DNA of 64,000 nt from FLUQ01 sp031550605 (GTDB lineage: Bacteria > Desulfobacterota > Desulfovibrionia > Desulfovibrionales > Desulfovibrionaceae): contig JAVBOK010000086.1 of the NCBI GenBank assembly GCA_031550605.1, forward strand, positions 1 to 64,000. Direction: 5' to 3'. Positions 53,913 to 62,425 of this stretch are shown piece after piece. Position 1 is the stretch's first letter. Each line of letters begins with the position of its first letter. The position numbers and the translations under genes were made by a program. The notes below the pieces were generated by a model, which did not search any database, was not told the origin of the DNA, and was given only the letters and a program-made list of their open reading frames with translations.

Positions 53913-55538
53913 TTACTTCAGGAAAAAGCATTTCGGCCAGGTGCAGACTTTGCAGTTCATGCAAAAGCCGCCTTCGCCGAGGGAGGCCAGTTCCGCCCTG
54001 GTGATGCGCCTGCCGGCCAGCAGGCGCGGCAGCAGGGCGTCGAACAGGGTAATCTTGAAGTACAGGGCGCAGGCCGGAACCCCGATGACCTGCATGTCGG
54101 GCAGTTGCCCCACCAGACTCATGGTTCCCGGCAGAACGGGCGCGCCGTACAGCGCGTCCGTCAGGCCCGCTTCCGTCAGCGCGGCCCGGGTCAGATCGCC
54201 GGGGTCGACGGACAACCCGCCCGTGGTCACCAGCAAATCCGCGCCCGCGGCGCGCATTTCGTCGATGCTGCGCCGGATCCGCGCGACATCGTCCGGGACG
54301 ATGGCTGTTTTGACCACGGTGCAGCGCAGGTTTTCCACTTTGGCCGAAATGACGGGGATGAACTTGTCCTCGATCAGGCCTTGAAAAACCTCGGTGCCGG
54401 TGACCAGGATGCCAACCCTGGCCTGCCGCAGGGGGGCCACGGAAAAGAGAGGCCGGCCCAGAAGTCCCAGCGCTTCGGCGAAATGCGTGTTGCCGATGTA
54501 CAGGGGAATGACCCTGGTCCCGGCCACTTCGGAACCCGCCTCGACCAGCGTGGCGTCCTGCCTGGCGGCGGCCATGACGTCCGGGATCATGTTGAAGGCG
54601 GCCAGGCGGGCGCGGTCCAGGGTGAACAGGCCGGATGCGGCGGCGCGGAAATTGATCTTTCCTTCTTTGGGCGGCAGATCGAAAGCAATGTTCTCTCCTG
54701 CCATGCGTTGGGCGAAGGCCTCGGCTCCGGCGTTTTCGTGTATGAAATCTCCGGGATCCGGGTTCTCGGCCACGGCCACCTCAAAACGCCCCATCTGCTG
54801 CAGGCGGCAGACGTCGCCCGCGCTGATGGTCTGGCCGGCGGAAAAGGCCGCGCCTTTTTCCCGGCCGGGGATGATCCGGGTCATGTCGTGCAGGGCGGTT
54901 CTGCCCACGGCTTCCTCCACGGGCACAACGCGAACGAACGGCCGCAGCCGCGCCGGGTCTTTGGCCTCGCGCAGCAGCGTATAGGGCGCTTCCCCCTGGC
55001 ATCCGCGGCACAGGGGGCCGTCAGCGGCGGGAAAGGCCTCGCCGCAGCGGGGACAGGCGGCAATCGCGCCCATCTGGGCGTGGCCGAGAAAACGCTGGCG
55101 GATGCGCACGGGCGCCATGGCGCAGATCGTATCCCCGGCGGTTTCGATTTCCCGCAGCAACAGGTCCTGGTCCTGGTCTTTCTTGAGTTTTTTCTTGAGA
55201 AACCACGCTTCTATTTCCGGCCAGGCGGCAAGCTTCTCCAGATCAATGCGCACGCGGAACCCTTCGCCGCTGTGCTTGTCGAACAGGGACAGGGCATAGC
55301 GGCCCAGGTTGAGGACCTTCATCCAGTTGTTGCCCGTGCTGCACAGGGTCAGAAGCTGCACCGCGTCGGGCAGGCATTTTCTGGTTTCCACCAGGGCTTC
55401 AAACAGCGTGCCCTGCGGCAGCGCGGCCTTGGCCGTTTCCACCATGTAGCCGCCGATGAGCAGGCCCGGCGCGGGGTAGCCGTGGAATTCGGCGGCTTTT
55501 TCTTTGAATGCCGCGAAACTGTACGGACCGATATCCAT
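53913..55538 (-). CDS. FmdE / zinc-ribbon / MoeA-like molybdopterin-binding fusion protein
   Basis: A 541-residue cytoplasmic protein in four parts. Residues 1 to about 155 resemble FmdE, a subunit-E domain from formylmethanofuran dehydrogenase operons, but the usual H-x-C-P-G is H-G-Y-P-A-P-G here, so the Cys is missing. A zinc-ribbon pair (C-P-R-C and C-R-G-C) lies at about 162-180. From about 200 the protein resembles MoeA/MogA molybdopterin-binding domains, including V-T-G-T-E-V-F and T-T-G-G-L-S-V-D-P-G-D. The last 16 residues have four cysteines, C-x2-C-x2-C-x4-C. It follows dmsC by 175 bases on the same strand and probably handles or inserts molybdenum cofactor. AAGGG precedes the ATG at 55538. 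Confidence 0.82.
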   Translation of the reverse strand: MDIGPYSFAAFKEKAAEFHGYPAPGLLIGGYMVETAKAALPQGTLFEALVETRKCLPDAVQLLTLCSTGNNWMKVLNLGRYALSLFDKHSGEGFRVRIDLEKLAAWPEIEAWFLKKKLKKDQDQDLLLREIETAGDTICAMAPVRIRQRFLGHAQMGAIAACPRCGEAFPAADGPLCRGCQGEAPYTLLREAKDPARLRPFVRVVPVEEAVGRTALHDMTRIIPGREKGAAFSAGQTISAGDVCRLQQMGRFEVAVAENPDPGDFIHENAGAEAFAQRMAGENIAFDLPPKEGKINFRAAASGLFTLDRARLAAFNMIPDVMAAARQDATLVEAGSEVAGTRVIPLYIGNTHFAEALGLLGRPLFSVAPLRQARVGILVTGTEVFQGLIEDKFIPVISAKVENLRCTVVKTAIVPDDVARIRRSIDEMRAAGADLLVTTGGLSVDPGDLTRAALTEAGLTDALYGAPVLPGTMSLVGQLPDMQVIGVPACALYFKITLFDALLPRLLAGRRITRAELASLGEGGFCMNCKVCTWPKCFFLK

Positions 55539-55578
55539 AAAAACCCTTATCCCGTTTCTCAGTCAACAGTGTGGTAAT

Positions 55579-55670
55579 GGAACGGATTCGCTTCTTCAAC
55601 GCGAATCCCCGGGGCTGTTGCCGCGGCCTTCTTTGGCAACAGGTTGCCACGCGAACGCGAGATCCGTTCC
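55579..55670. repeat. Structured intergenic element between dmsC and the FmdE fusion gene
   Basis: Two exclusive pairings are possible: GGATTCGC (55584-55591) with GCGAATCC (55601-55608), or the longer GGAACGGATTCGC (55579-55591) with GCGAGATCCGTTCC (55657-55670). A second hairpin, TGGCAAC/GTTGCCA (55634-55649), is independent. The ACAGGTTGCCA stretch also occurs in copy B near 37706. It may be a repeat copy, a leader or attenuator, or both. Confidence 0.5.
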
Positions 55671-55713
55671 GATTTCATAGCTGATGGAAAACATATCTGC
55701 TGTGAAATTGGAA

Positions 55714-56442
55714 TTACTCCGCAAAAAACATATAGCGGCCCAGGCCCTCGCCCAGGATCAGGCAGACGGCGGCCAGACAGGCCGGGGTTCCGCCTTTTTC
55801 CGTAAACAGAACCCGGAAGGCGAGGACGATGCCCAGCCCGGCCAGGCCGAAACGGGCCGCCGTGAGGGCATCGCGCGGAGCGGAGCCGAAAAAGCCCGCG
55901 TTGACAAGCAGCAGGATGACCCCCAGACTGAACAGCGTCTGCACGATCCGCATGTCCCCGCTGTTTCCCCTGCGTCGCCGGGCGGCCAGGAAGGGGCCCA
56001 GCAGCAGGGCGGAAGCGAAGAATTCCGCATAGGGGCAGCGGGTGTTCCATTTCGCCACGGCGGAGGCGGCGTACACGGCGGACGAGGCGTACAGCAGCAG
56101 CAGCCCGGCCAGAGCGGCCAGCGTCAGGGGCAGGCCGAAACCGGACCCGTTCCTGGCGCGGTAAGAGCAGAAGAGAGCCAGACCGGCAAAGACCCCGGCC
56201 AGCCAGACTTCGCGGCTGAGCCAGGATGTGCCGGGGTGGTACAGGGCGCGGTACGCGCCGGCCATGTCGCCCAGGTGGGTGAGGGAAAAGGCCATGCCCA
56301 GCAGGGCGATGCCGGTGAAACAGGCGATTTCGGCGAAAGAGACCGCATCGCTGCCCAGGCGGTCGACCAGGGCCAGGGCGATGACGCCGCCCGCCGCGAT
56401 CTGCAGGGCCAGGGTAAACAGCAACAGAGACCATTCGTTCAT
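55714..56442 (-). CDS. dmsC: DmsC-like membrane anchor subunit
   Basis: A 242-residue membrane protein with seven to eight helices and no cofactor motif, matching the DmsC anchor of DMSO-reductase-type enzymes (E. coli DmsC 287). It binds menaquinol and passes electrons to DmsB. The ATG at 56442 is 14 bases after dmsB, so the two are co-transcribed. The C-terminal Y-M-F-F-A-E is close to the usual end. Confidence 0.85.
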   Translation of the reverse strand: MNEWSLLLFTLALQIAAGGVIALALVDRLGSDAVSFAEIACFTGIALLGMAFSLTHLGDMAGAYRALYHPGTSWLSREVWLAGVFAGLALFCSYRARNGSGFGLPLTLAALAGLLLLYASSAVYAASAVAKWNTRCPYAEFFASALLLGPFLAARRRRGNSGDMRIVQTLFSLGVILLLVNAGFFGSAPRDALTAARFGLAGLGIVLAFRVLFTEKGGTPACLAAVCLILGEGLGRYMFFAE

Positions 56443-56456
56443 GGATGTACCCTGCC

Positions 56457-57038
56457 TTATGCTTTTTCCGCATGCTTATGCGGCCGGATAACCAGATTGG
56501 GGGCGGTGACGCGCGAATCGGGCAGGCCTTTGATGTCCGCCAGTGTTCCGTATTTCGCCCGCAGTTCCTCAATGGGGCCGAACGTGATCAGTTCCAGCGG
56601 ACAGGCACCGACGCAGGCCGGTTCCTGCCCTTTTTCAATAAGGTCGCGGCAGAAGTCGCATTTGCTCATCTTGCCCTTGGTCTTGTCGAACTTGGGCGCG
56701 CTGTAGGGGCAGTTCCACACGCAGTAGCGGCAGCCGATGCACAGAGCCTGATCCACTTCCACGATGCCGTCTTCCGGCCGTTTGTGCATGGCTCCGGTGG
56801 GGCAGCCTTCCGCGCATTTGGGGGTTGCGCAGTGGTTGCAGGCCAGTGATACCCAATAGGCCCACACGCTGTTGGTGTACGCCCTGCCCAGAGGGGCGAA
56901 GGCGCCGCCGCGGTGCTGCGTCACGGTGCGGAAAAAGCGGTCGTCATCCAGGTCGTTCTTGTCCTTGCAGGCCATGGCGCAGGCGTTGCAGCCGCTGCAC
57001 CGGCTTTCATCTATATAGAATCCGTATTGTTTGGGCAT
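56457..57038 (-). CDS. dmsB: DmsB-like four-cluster iron-sulfur subunit
   Basis: A 193-residue ferredoxin-type subunit with four cysteine groups: C-S-G-C-N-A-C near 14, C-N-H-C with C-A-E-G-C-P, C-I-G-C-R-Y-C-V-W-N-C-P, and C-D-F-C with C-V-G-A-C-P. This matches DmsB and carries electrons between DmsC and DmsA. AAGGAC precedes the ATG at 57038. The 199 bases between dmsA and dmsB hold repeat copy C, unusual for tightly linked subunits. Confidence 0.92.
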   Translation of the reverse strand: MPKQYGFYIDESRCSGCNACAMACKDKNDLDDDRFFRTVTQHRGGAFAPLGRAYTNSVWAYWVSLACNHCATPKCAEGCPTGAMHKRPEDGIVEVDQALCIGCRYCVWNCPYSAPKFDKTKGKMSKCDFCRDLIEKGQEPACVGACPLELITFGPIEELRAKYGTLADIKGLPDSRVTAPNLVIRPHKHAEKA

Positions 57039-57060
57039 GGTTGTGTCCTTCGAGGGTTAG

Positions 57061-57200
57061 AGCATTTTCATTGTGAAAATGCTCCGGCGGATACGGAGCG
57101 TGGCGAAGTGGCCGCCCGCAAGCGGGCAGCGCGGCGCGCCTTTCATACACGCCGCTTCGGCGTGCATGCATCCGAAAAAGGAGTGCTCCGGCTTTTTCAA
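57061..57200 (-). repeat. Dispersed intergenic repeat, copy C, inside the dms operon
   Basis: The reverse complement aligns with copy A (23299-23430) at close to 80% over about 118 bases. At 57061-57083 it carries a hairpin AGCATTTTCA/TGAAAATGCT with a three-base loop, and its end has GCTCCGG. It separates dmsA from dmsB. Confidence 0.7.
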
Positions 57201-57237
57201 CGTTGACTCCGCAAGAAATCTTCAAGGGTAATTTACC

Positions 57238-59595
57238 CTAAACCCTGGCGATGTCCGCCAGGCAGCTGTGGTGCGCGTTGCCGTGCGCCATGGGGGTCTT
57301 GCGCATGGTGGTGATGACGTTGAGGCAGCCGTTCAGGTCCGTGCCGTCAGGACCCGGCCTGTACCATGCGCCGGAGGGGATGGACAGCACCCCCGGCATG
57401 ATGCGCGGGGTCACTTCCGCCTTGATCAGCAGCGCGCCCCGGTCGTTGAACACCCGCACCGTATCGCCCTGTTTGACGCCTTTTTTCGCAGCGTCCAGAG
57501 GGTTGATCCACATGACCTGCGAGGCCACCTGGGTCAGCCAGGGGTGAGTGAAAAAGGTGGAATTATCCCGCTGCTTGTTTTTCCAGCCGATGACCTGGAA
57601 GGGGTATTTTTGGGCCAGCGGGTCTTCCGGACCTTCCCAGGCCGGCACGTAATGCGCCGCTCCCGGCACCTGGGGATCGCCCCGGTCGTAAAGCCGTCTG
57701 GAGAAAAGCTCGACCTTGCCCGAGGGCGTGGGGAACTTGTTGTTGGCCGGATCCTCGATCTGTTTCTGGAAGGTGACCACGGGCGTGGGGTAGGTGAAAT
57801 AATGGATGACCTGTTTCTTCATCGTCTCCCAGTCGGGAACGGTGGGGTGCTGTTTGCGGGTGGCGTCCAGCAGGTACCTGATCCATTCCTCCTGGCTGCG
57901 GCCTTCGGTGAAAGCCTGTTCCACGCCCAGCTTTTTGGCCACGGCCGTCATCCATTCATAGGGGTGGCGCGCTTCAAACAGCGGTTCCGCCACTTTTTGC
58001 GACAGCGCGAAATACGCGCCGCAGTTCCAGGTCACGGCCAGATCCCACCCTTCGAAGAAGGTGACGGACGGCAGCACGATGTCCGCGAAGTTGCAGGTCG
58101 GGGTCATGAGAACATCGCAGGCGACGATGAACTCCACCTTGCTTTCATCTTCCAGCAGCTTTCTGGTCCTGTTCAGATCCGGATTCTGGCCCATCAGGTA
58201 GTTGCCGCCGACGGACATGATCATCTTGATCGGCGCGTTCAGTTTTTCGCCGCCCACCAGGCCTTCTTTGGGGCTGACCCTGGTGTAGTCCTCCACCGCG
58301 TCGGTCCACTGCATGATGTTGATGGAGTGGGGGATGCGATTCTTGCCCGCCGGAACCCGGGCCGGGAAGGGGCGGCCCACGCCGCCGTAGCCGCCGGCCC
58401 AGCCGCCCAGCCTGCCCACGTTGCCGGTCAGGCAGCAGAGCATGGCGGAGGCCCTGGACGTGCGTTCGCCGGACGAATGGCGCTGCGGCCCCCAGCCGGA
58501 CAGGATGACCGCCGGTTTGGTCCCGGCGTATTCGCGCGCGAACTGGCGGATGACATTGGCCGGCACCTTGCAGATGCCTTCGGCCCATTCGGGGGTTTTG
58601 ACTACGCCGTCCTTTTTGCCCGTGAGATACGAAAGGTACGATTCATCCCCGGGCACGCCTTCGGGCATGTGTTCCTCGTCAAAACCCAGGCAGCAGGTGT
58701 CCAGAAAATTCTTGTCGTGCAGGTTTTCGGACACGATGACGTACGCCATGGCGTCCATCAGCGCGCCGTCGGTGTTGGGCAGCACGGGTATCCACTGGTC
58801 CGCGTAAGCGATGGCGGAATCGGAATAGCGCGGGTCCACGGCGATGATCTTGCAGCCGTTTTCCTTGGCCTGCTTGAGATAGTGGTTGGTATGGCCGAAA
58901 ATGGTTTCCGTGGGATTGTGGCCCCAGAGAATGATCAGCCGGGAATGCAGCAGGGTGTCCATGCTGCTGCCGGAATTGCCCGTGCCGTAAGTGAAGGTGG
59001 TGGCGGCCAGGGTGTTGCCCATGCTGACCGAATGGTAATAGGGCAGGTACCCTCCGGCGCAGTTGAGCAGGCGTTTGGCCAGATCGGAATAGGTGAAAGC
59101 CCCGCCCGTGCCCGCGGTGCCCACGGTGACGAAACGCGAATCCGGCCCGTATTTGTCCCCGATTTCCCTGGTGCGCCGGGCGATGATGTCAATGGCCTCG
59201 TCCCAGGAGATGCGCTCGAATTTGCCTTCGCCCCGTTTGCCCACCCGTTTCATCGGGTATTTGAGCCGGTCGGGATGATACAGATATTTTCTGTATCCCC
59301 GGCCGCGCACGCAGCCTTTCATCACCGGCATGTCCGGGTTCAGTTCGGCGGCGGTGCGGGTGCTGATGCGGGTGACGACCCCGTCAAGGACGTGGGCCTT
59401 GTTCAGACATCGTCCGCCGCAGTCCAGGTTGCTGGCCGTGGGGATGATGCGTTCCGTCCCGCCGCCCGGGGCGGCTGCGAAACACAGCAGCGGGTCGCCG
59501 TACAGCATGAAGGGCACGGCCGCCGCGCCCGCTGCCGACCATTTCAGAAAACTGCGGCGTGAAATGCGGAACGGTTTCTTTTCAGACGCGCTCAT
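57238..59595 (-). CDS. dmsA: DmsA-like molybdopterin oxidoreductase, catalytic subunit
   Basis: A 785-residue Mo-bisMGD enzyme with a Tat signal (R-R-S-F-L-K, 13-18). It resembles DmsA, which reduces DMSO, TMAO or other S-/N-oxides; the substrate is not certain. The [4Fe-4S] motif is altered: DmsA has C-x3-C-x3-C then a distant C, but here the first position is Ser in S-N-L-D-C-G-G-R-C, and the final Cys is in K-G-C-V-R-G-R. The probable Mo ligand is a Ser in G-N-S-G-S-S. GAGGAG precedes the ATG at 59595, which overlaps the torD stop. Confidence 0.92.
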   Translation of the reverse strand: MSASEKKPFRISRRSFLKWSAAGAAAVPFMLYGDPLLCFAAAPGGGTERIIPTASNLDCGGRCLNKAHVLDGVVTRISTRTAAELNPDMPVMKGCVRGRGYRKYLYHPDRLKYPMKRVGKRGEGKFERISWDEAIDIIARRTREIGDKYGPDSRFVTVGTAGTGGAFTYSDLAKRLLNCAGGYLPYYHSVSMGNTLAATTFTYGTGNSGSSMDTLLHSRLIILWGHNPTETIFGHTNHYLKQAKENGCKIIAVDPRYSDSAIAYADQWIPVLPNTDGALMDAMAYVIVSENLHDKNFLDTCCLGFDEEHMPEGVPGDESYLSYLTGKKDGVVKTPEWAEGICKVPANVIRQFAREYAGTKPAVILSGWGPQRHSSGERTSRASAMLCCLTGNVGRLGGWAGGYGGVGRPFPARVPAGKNRIPHSINIMQWTDAVEDYTRVSPKEGLVGGEKLNAPIKMIMSVGGNYLMGQNPDLNRTRKLLEDESKVEFIVACDVLMTPTCNFADIVLPSVTFFEGWDLAVTWNCGAYFALSQKVAEPLFEARHPYEWMTAVAKKLGVEQAFTEGRSQEEWIRYLLDATRKQHPTVPDWETMKKQVIHYFTYPTPVVTFQKQIEDPANNKFPTPSGKVELFSRRLYDRGDPQVPGAAHYVPAWEGPEDPLAQKYPFQVIGWKNKQRDNSTFFTHPWLTQVASQVMWINPLDAAKKGVKQGDTVRVFNDRGALLIKAEVTPRIMPGVLSIPSGAWYRPGPDGTDLNGCLNVITTMRKTPMAHGNAHHSCLADIARV

Positions 59596-60262
59596 GGGGC
59601 AGACTCTCCTCGGTTTCAGTCAGTAACGATGCGTCGTAAGGCAGAAATTCGATAATCAGCTCCGCCGTGCCGGCGTAAAGGTCAGTGGCGGCGTGGGGCA
59701 GTTGCAGGGCAAAGGACTGCGGCGCCCACTGCAGCAGATGCGCGTCCAGAAATTCCCGCTGCTCGCGGCATAAGGCCAGCCATGTGTCCCGGCCGGCCGG
59801 GGAGCCGTCCAGGGCGTTCAAAGCCGCTTCGGCCAGATGCCGCATGAATTCGAGTTCGATGGAGATATGGTCGTCGGGTTCCGAGGCGCGGTTGGCAAAA
59901 GCCAGACGGCGGCGGGCGTAAAAGCGCCTGACCCGCAGGGTGGCTTCGCCGAACAGCAGATGTTCCGGGTCGCGGTATACGGATTCCCACAGGGGCGCGG
60001 GCAGCGCGTGGGGGCCGACGTACAGGCGGCGGTATTCGTCTTCCGCGGCGCGCAGGGCCTGTTCGTCGTCCAGACATCGCCGCGCGCCGGCCAGGATGCG
60101 GTCCAGCGGTTCCAGATCTTCGGCCAGCAGGGCCAGGGCGGGGGAGGCCATCAGCCCCGCCAGCAGGGAAAGAGAGGGAAAATTGCCCGTCAGGGCCTGG
60201 GCCGCGCCGTATATATACGCGCGCAGTTCCGCAGCGGCCCGTATTTCGTCGAAAGTGCGCAT
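59582..60262 (-). CDS. TorD/DmsD-family chaperone
   Basis: A 226-residue all-helical protein of the TorD/DmsD/NarJ type, recognised by the E-Y-R-R-L-Y-V-G-P region (about 86-94), an E-P-D-D-H-I-S-I-E-L-E-F region (about 138-149) and its place before dmsA. It binds the DmsA Tat signal and helps cofactor loading. The start at 60262 is the one giving a normal N terminus; the frame extends to 60436 through repeat sequence. The ribosome site is weak. Its stop overlaps the dmsA start by 14 bases. Confidence 0.85.
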   Translation of the reverse strand: MRTFDEIRAAAELRAYIYGAAQALTGNFPSLSLLAGLMASPALALLAEDLEPLDRILAGARRCLDDEQALRAAEDEYRRLYVGPHALPAPLWESVYRDPEHLLFGEATLRVRRFYARRRLAFANRASEPDDHISIELEFMRHLAEAALNALDGSPAGRDTWLALCREQREFLDAHLLQWAPQSFALQLPHAATDLYAGTAELIIEFLPYDASLLTETEESLPHERV

Positions 60263-60398
60263 GCTGGCTCTGTTGCAGGCCGTGCCGGGCCGCAGTCCGA
60301 TTATGCGGTTTTGGAGGCGGAACAATCCATCCGTTTTTTCTTTATCTCTCGGGGTATGCACAGTCAAGGCATGCGGAGCGGCGGTTCGCGGCATGCAT

Positions 60399-60439
60399 TG
60401 CCGCCGGAAAGCGCCGGAGGGGGCGTGCCTTTGCAAACC
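60399..60439 (+). repeat. 41-base dispersed repeat, copy 2
   Basis: Identical at 37 of 41 positions to 37739-37779. It lies upstream of torD and downstream of the aldehyde dehydrogenase gene, both on the minus strand. Confidence 0.6.
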
Positions 60440-60460
60440 CCGCCCTTTCGCGGCGGATGG

Positions 60461-61918
60461 TTATCTGTCCAGGCCGCCCAGCATGATCAATTTCATTTCC
60501 AGGTATTCCTCAATGCCGGGTTTGCCGCCCTCGCGGCCCAGGCCGCTTTCCTTGATCCCGCCGAAAGGCACCTCGCCGGAAGCCAGGGCCACTTCGTTGA
60601 CCGCGACCATACCCGCCTCGATGGCATTGGCCATGCGCCAGACGCGGCCGATGTCGCGTGAGAAAAGGTAGGATGCCAGCCCGTGCGGCGTGTCGTTGGC
60701 CAGGCGGACCGCTTCGGCCTCGTCCGCAAAGGGCATGACCCCGGCAATGGGGCCAAAGATTTCCTCGCGGAACACCCGCATGCCGGGGGTGACATCGGCC
60801 AGCACCGTGGGTTCGAAGAAGCAGCCGGGAAGGCCGGCCGGGCGTTTGCCGCCGTGCAGCAGCCGCGCGCCCCTGGCCGTGGCGTCGGCCACCAGTTCTT
60901 CCATGTGGCGCACCGCGTCCTCGTTGATCATGGGGCCCATGGTAGTGGCGGCATCCAGGCCGCTGCCCAGGCGCATGCCCGCCGCCGCGTTTGTCAGGCG
61001 GCGCAGGAATTCGTCATACACCCCCCGCTGCACCAGCATGCGGTTGGGGGAGATGCAGACCTGGCCCGCGTTGCGAAATTTGGAAGCCGGAAAGCTGGCC
61101 TCAAGGTGGTTCAAGTCCGCGTCGTCAAAGACCACAAAGGGCGCGTTGCCGCCCAGTTCCAGCCCGAGTTTTTTCATTGTCGCGCTGCAGGCGGCCATCA
61201 GGTCCTTGCCCACTTCCGTGGAGCCGGTGAAGCTCAGCGCCCGCACATCGGGGCTGGCGGTCAGGGCGCCGCCGATATCCCCGGCCCCGCCGGTGACGAT
61301 GTTGAACACCCCGGCGGGAAAACCCGCCCGCTCCGCCAGCACGGCCATGGCAAGGGCCGAAAACGGCGTGGCCGAGGCGGGTTTGATGATGACCGGGCAG
61401 CCGGCGGCCAGGGCGGGGGAGGCTTTGCGGGTGATCATGGCCGAGGGGAAGTTCCAGGGCGTGATGGCCGCCGAAACCCCTATGGACTGATACACGGTGA
61501 CAGGCTGGCGCGCGCCGGCCCAGGGCGAGGGGATGACGTCGCCGTATACCCGGCGGCATTCCTCGGCGAACCATTCGACATAGCCCGCGCCCATCAGGAT
61601 TTCGGCTTTGGCTTCCGCCAGGGGTTTCCCCTGTTCCAGGGTCATGATGACAGCCAGGTCATCCACATGCTTGCAGATCAGGTCATGCCACGCGCGCAGC
61701 ACGGCGGCCCTGGCCTTGGGCGTACGGCCGCGCCAGGAGGGCCAGGCCGCGGCGGCGGCCTTGATCGCCTTTTCCGTCTCCGCGCGGCCGAATTTGGGCA
61801 CGCGGCCCACCACGGACCCGTCAAAGGGATTGGTGACCTCAATGGCGGATGCGGCGGTCAGCCATTCGCCGTTCACATAACATGCTTCGCGCAGCAAGGA
61901 GGGATCGTTGAGTTTCAC
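60461..61918 (-). CDS. NAD(P)-dependent succinate-semialdehyde dehydrogenase-type aldehyde dehydrogenase
   Basis: A 485-residue aldehyde dehydrogenase of the GabD group. Signatures are the opening L-N-D-P-S-L-L-R, the catalytic Glu in L-E-L-G-G-N-A-P and Cys in A-G-Q-V-C-I-S-P-N-R, and the G-S-T-E-V-G coenzyme loop. Oxidation of succinate semialdehyde to succinate is the family function; other aldehydes are possible. The GTG at 61918, with GGGAG seven bases upstream, fits the family N terminus better than the ATG at 61969. It has no obvious operon partner. Confidence 0.9.
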   Translation of the reverse strand: MKLNDPSLLREACYVNGEWLTAASAIEVTNPFDGSVVGRVPKFGRAETEKAIKAAAAAWPSWRGRTPKARAAVLRAWHDLICKHVDDLAVIMTLEQGKPLAEAKAEILMGAGYVEWFAEECRRVYGDVIPSPWAGARQPVTVYQSIGVSAAITPWNFPSAMITRKASPALAAGCPVIIKPASATPFSALAMAVLAERAGFPAGVFNIVTGGAGDIGGALTASPDVRALSFTGSTEVGKDLMAACSATMKKLGLELGGNAPFVVFDDADLNHLEASFPASKFRNAGQVCISPNRMLVQRGVYDEFLRRLTNAAAGMRLGSGLDAATTMGPMINEDAVRHMEELVADATARGARLLHGGKRPAGLPGCFFEPTVLADVTPGMRVFREEIFGPIAGVMPFADEAEAVRLANDTPHGLASYLFSRDIGRVWRMANAIEAGMVAVNEVALASGEVPFGGIKESGLGREGGKPGIEEYLEMKLIMLGGLDR

Positions 61919-62000
61919 AGGCGGCTCCCGAAAATGCAGGGTTATGCGGAAAAAACGCGGGCGGAACACATCCCGACCGGGACAGGATAGCCCCGGCTCA

Positions 62001-62081
62001 GCCGTTTGTAAACGCCGCCGGCAGCGGCGGCATCGGATGCGGAGCGGGGCGGCGATATTCCGGCCGCCGCTGACAAACGGC
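62001..62081. repeat. Long inverted repeat between the aldehyde dehydrogenase and DUF6868 genes
   Basis: Arms GCCGTTTGT (62001-62009) and ACAAACGGC (62073-62081) enclose further GC-rich complementary stretches such as GCCGCCGGC. It lies between divergent genes. No function is assigned. Confidence 0.45.
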
Positions 62082-62139
62082 CTGGAATGCTTATCTGCGG
62101 ATGAGGGAGGACCGGGTCCGGGTCCGCCAGGGAGGCGCC

Positions 62140-62382
62140 ATGAGTCTGGAAATTTTCCGCGCGGTTCTGGGTTGGGCCGCGATTCTCAACATTCTTTTGC
62201 TCACGGTCTGGTTTCTGATTTTTGTCTGCGCCCACGATTGGGTATACGGCCTGCACCGGCGCTGGTTCGACCTGCCGCGCCAGACCTTCGACGCCGTGCA
62301 TTACGCCGGGATGGCCTGGTACAAACTGAATATCTGGATGTTCTTCATCATCCCGTACCTGGCGTTGCGGTTGCATGGCTGA
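62140..62382 (+). CDS. DUF6868-family small membrane protein
   Basis: An 80-residue protein with two predicted helices (about 8-28 and 56-76) and a middle segment H-D-W-V-Y-G-L-H-x2-W-F, features of the DUF6868 family. Function is unknown. The ATG at 62140 has GGGAGG before it; the frame is open from 62101. The next gene begins 44 bases after its stop. Confidence 0.8.
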   Translation: MSLEIFRAVLGWAAILNILLLTVWFLIFVCAHDWVYGLHRRWFDLPRQTFDAVHYAGMAWYKLNIWMFFIIPYLALRLHG

Positions 62383-62425
62383 AGGCGTATGCTCCTTCCG
62401 TTCATACACGACACGGGGAGGCGGC

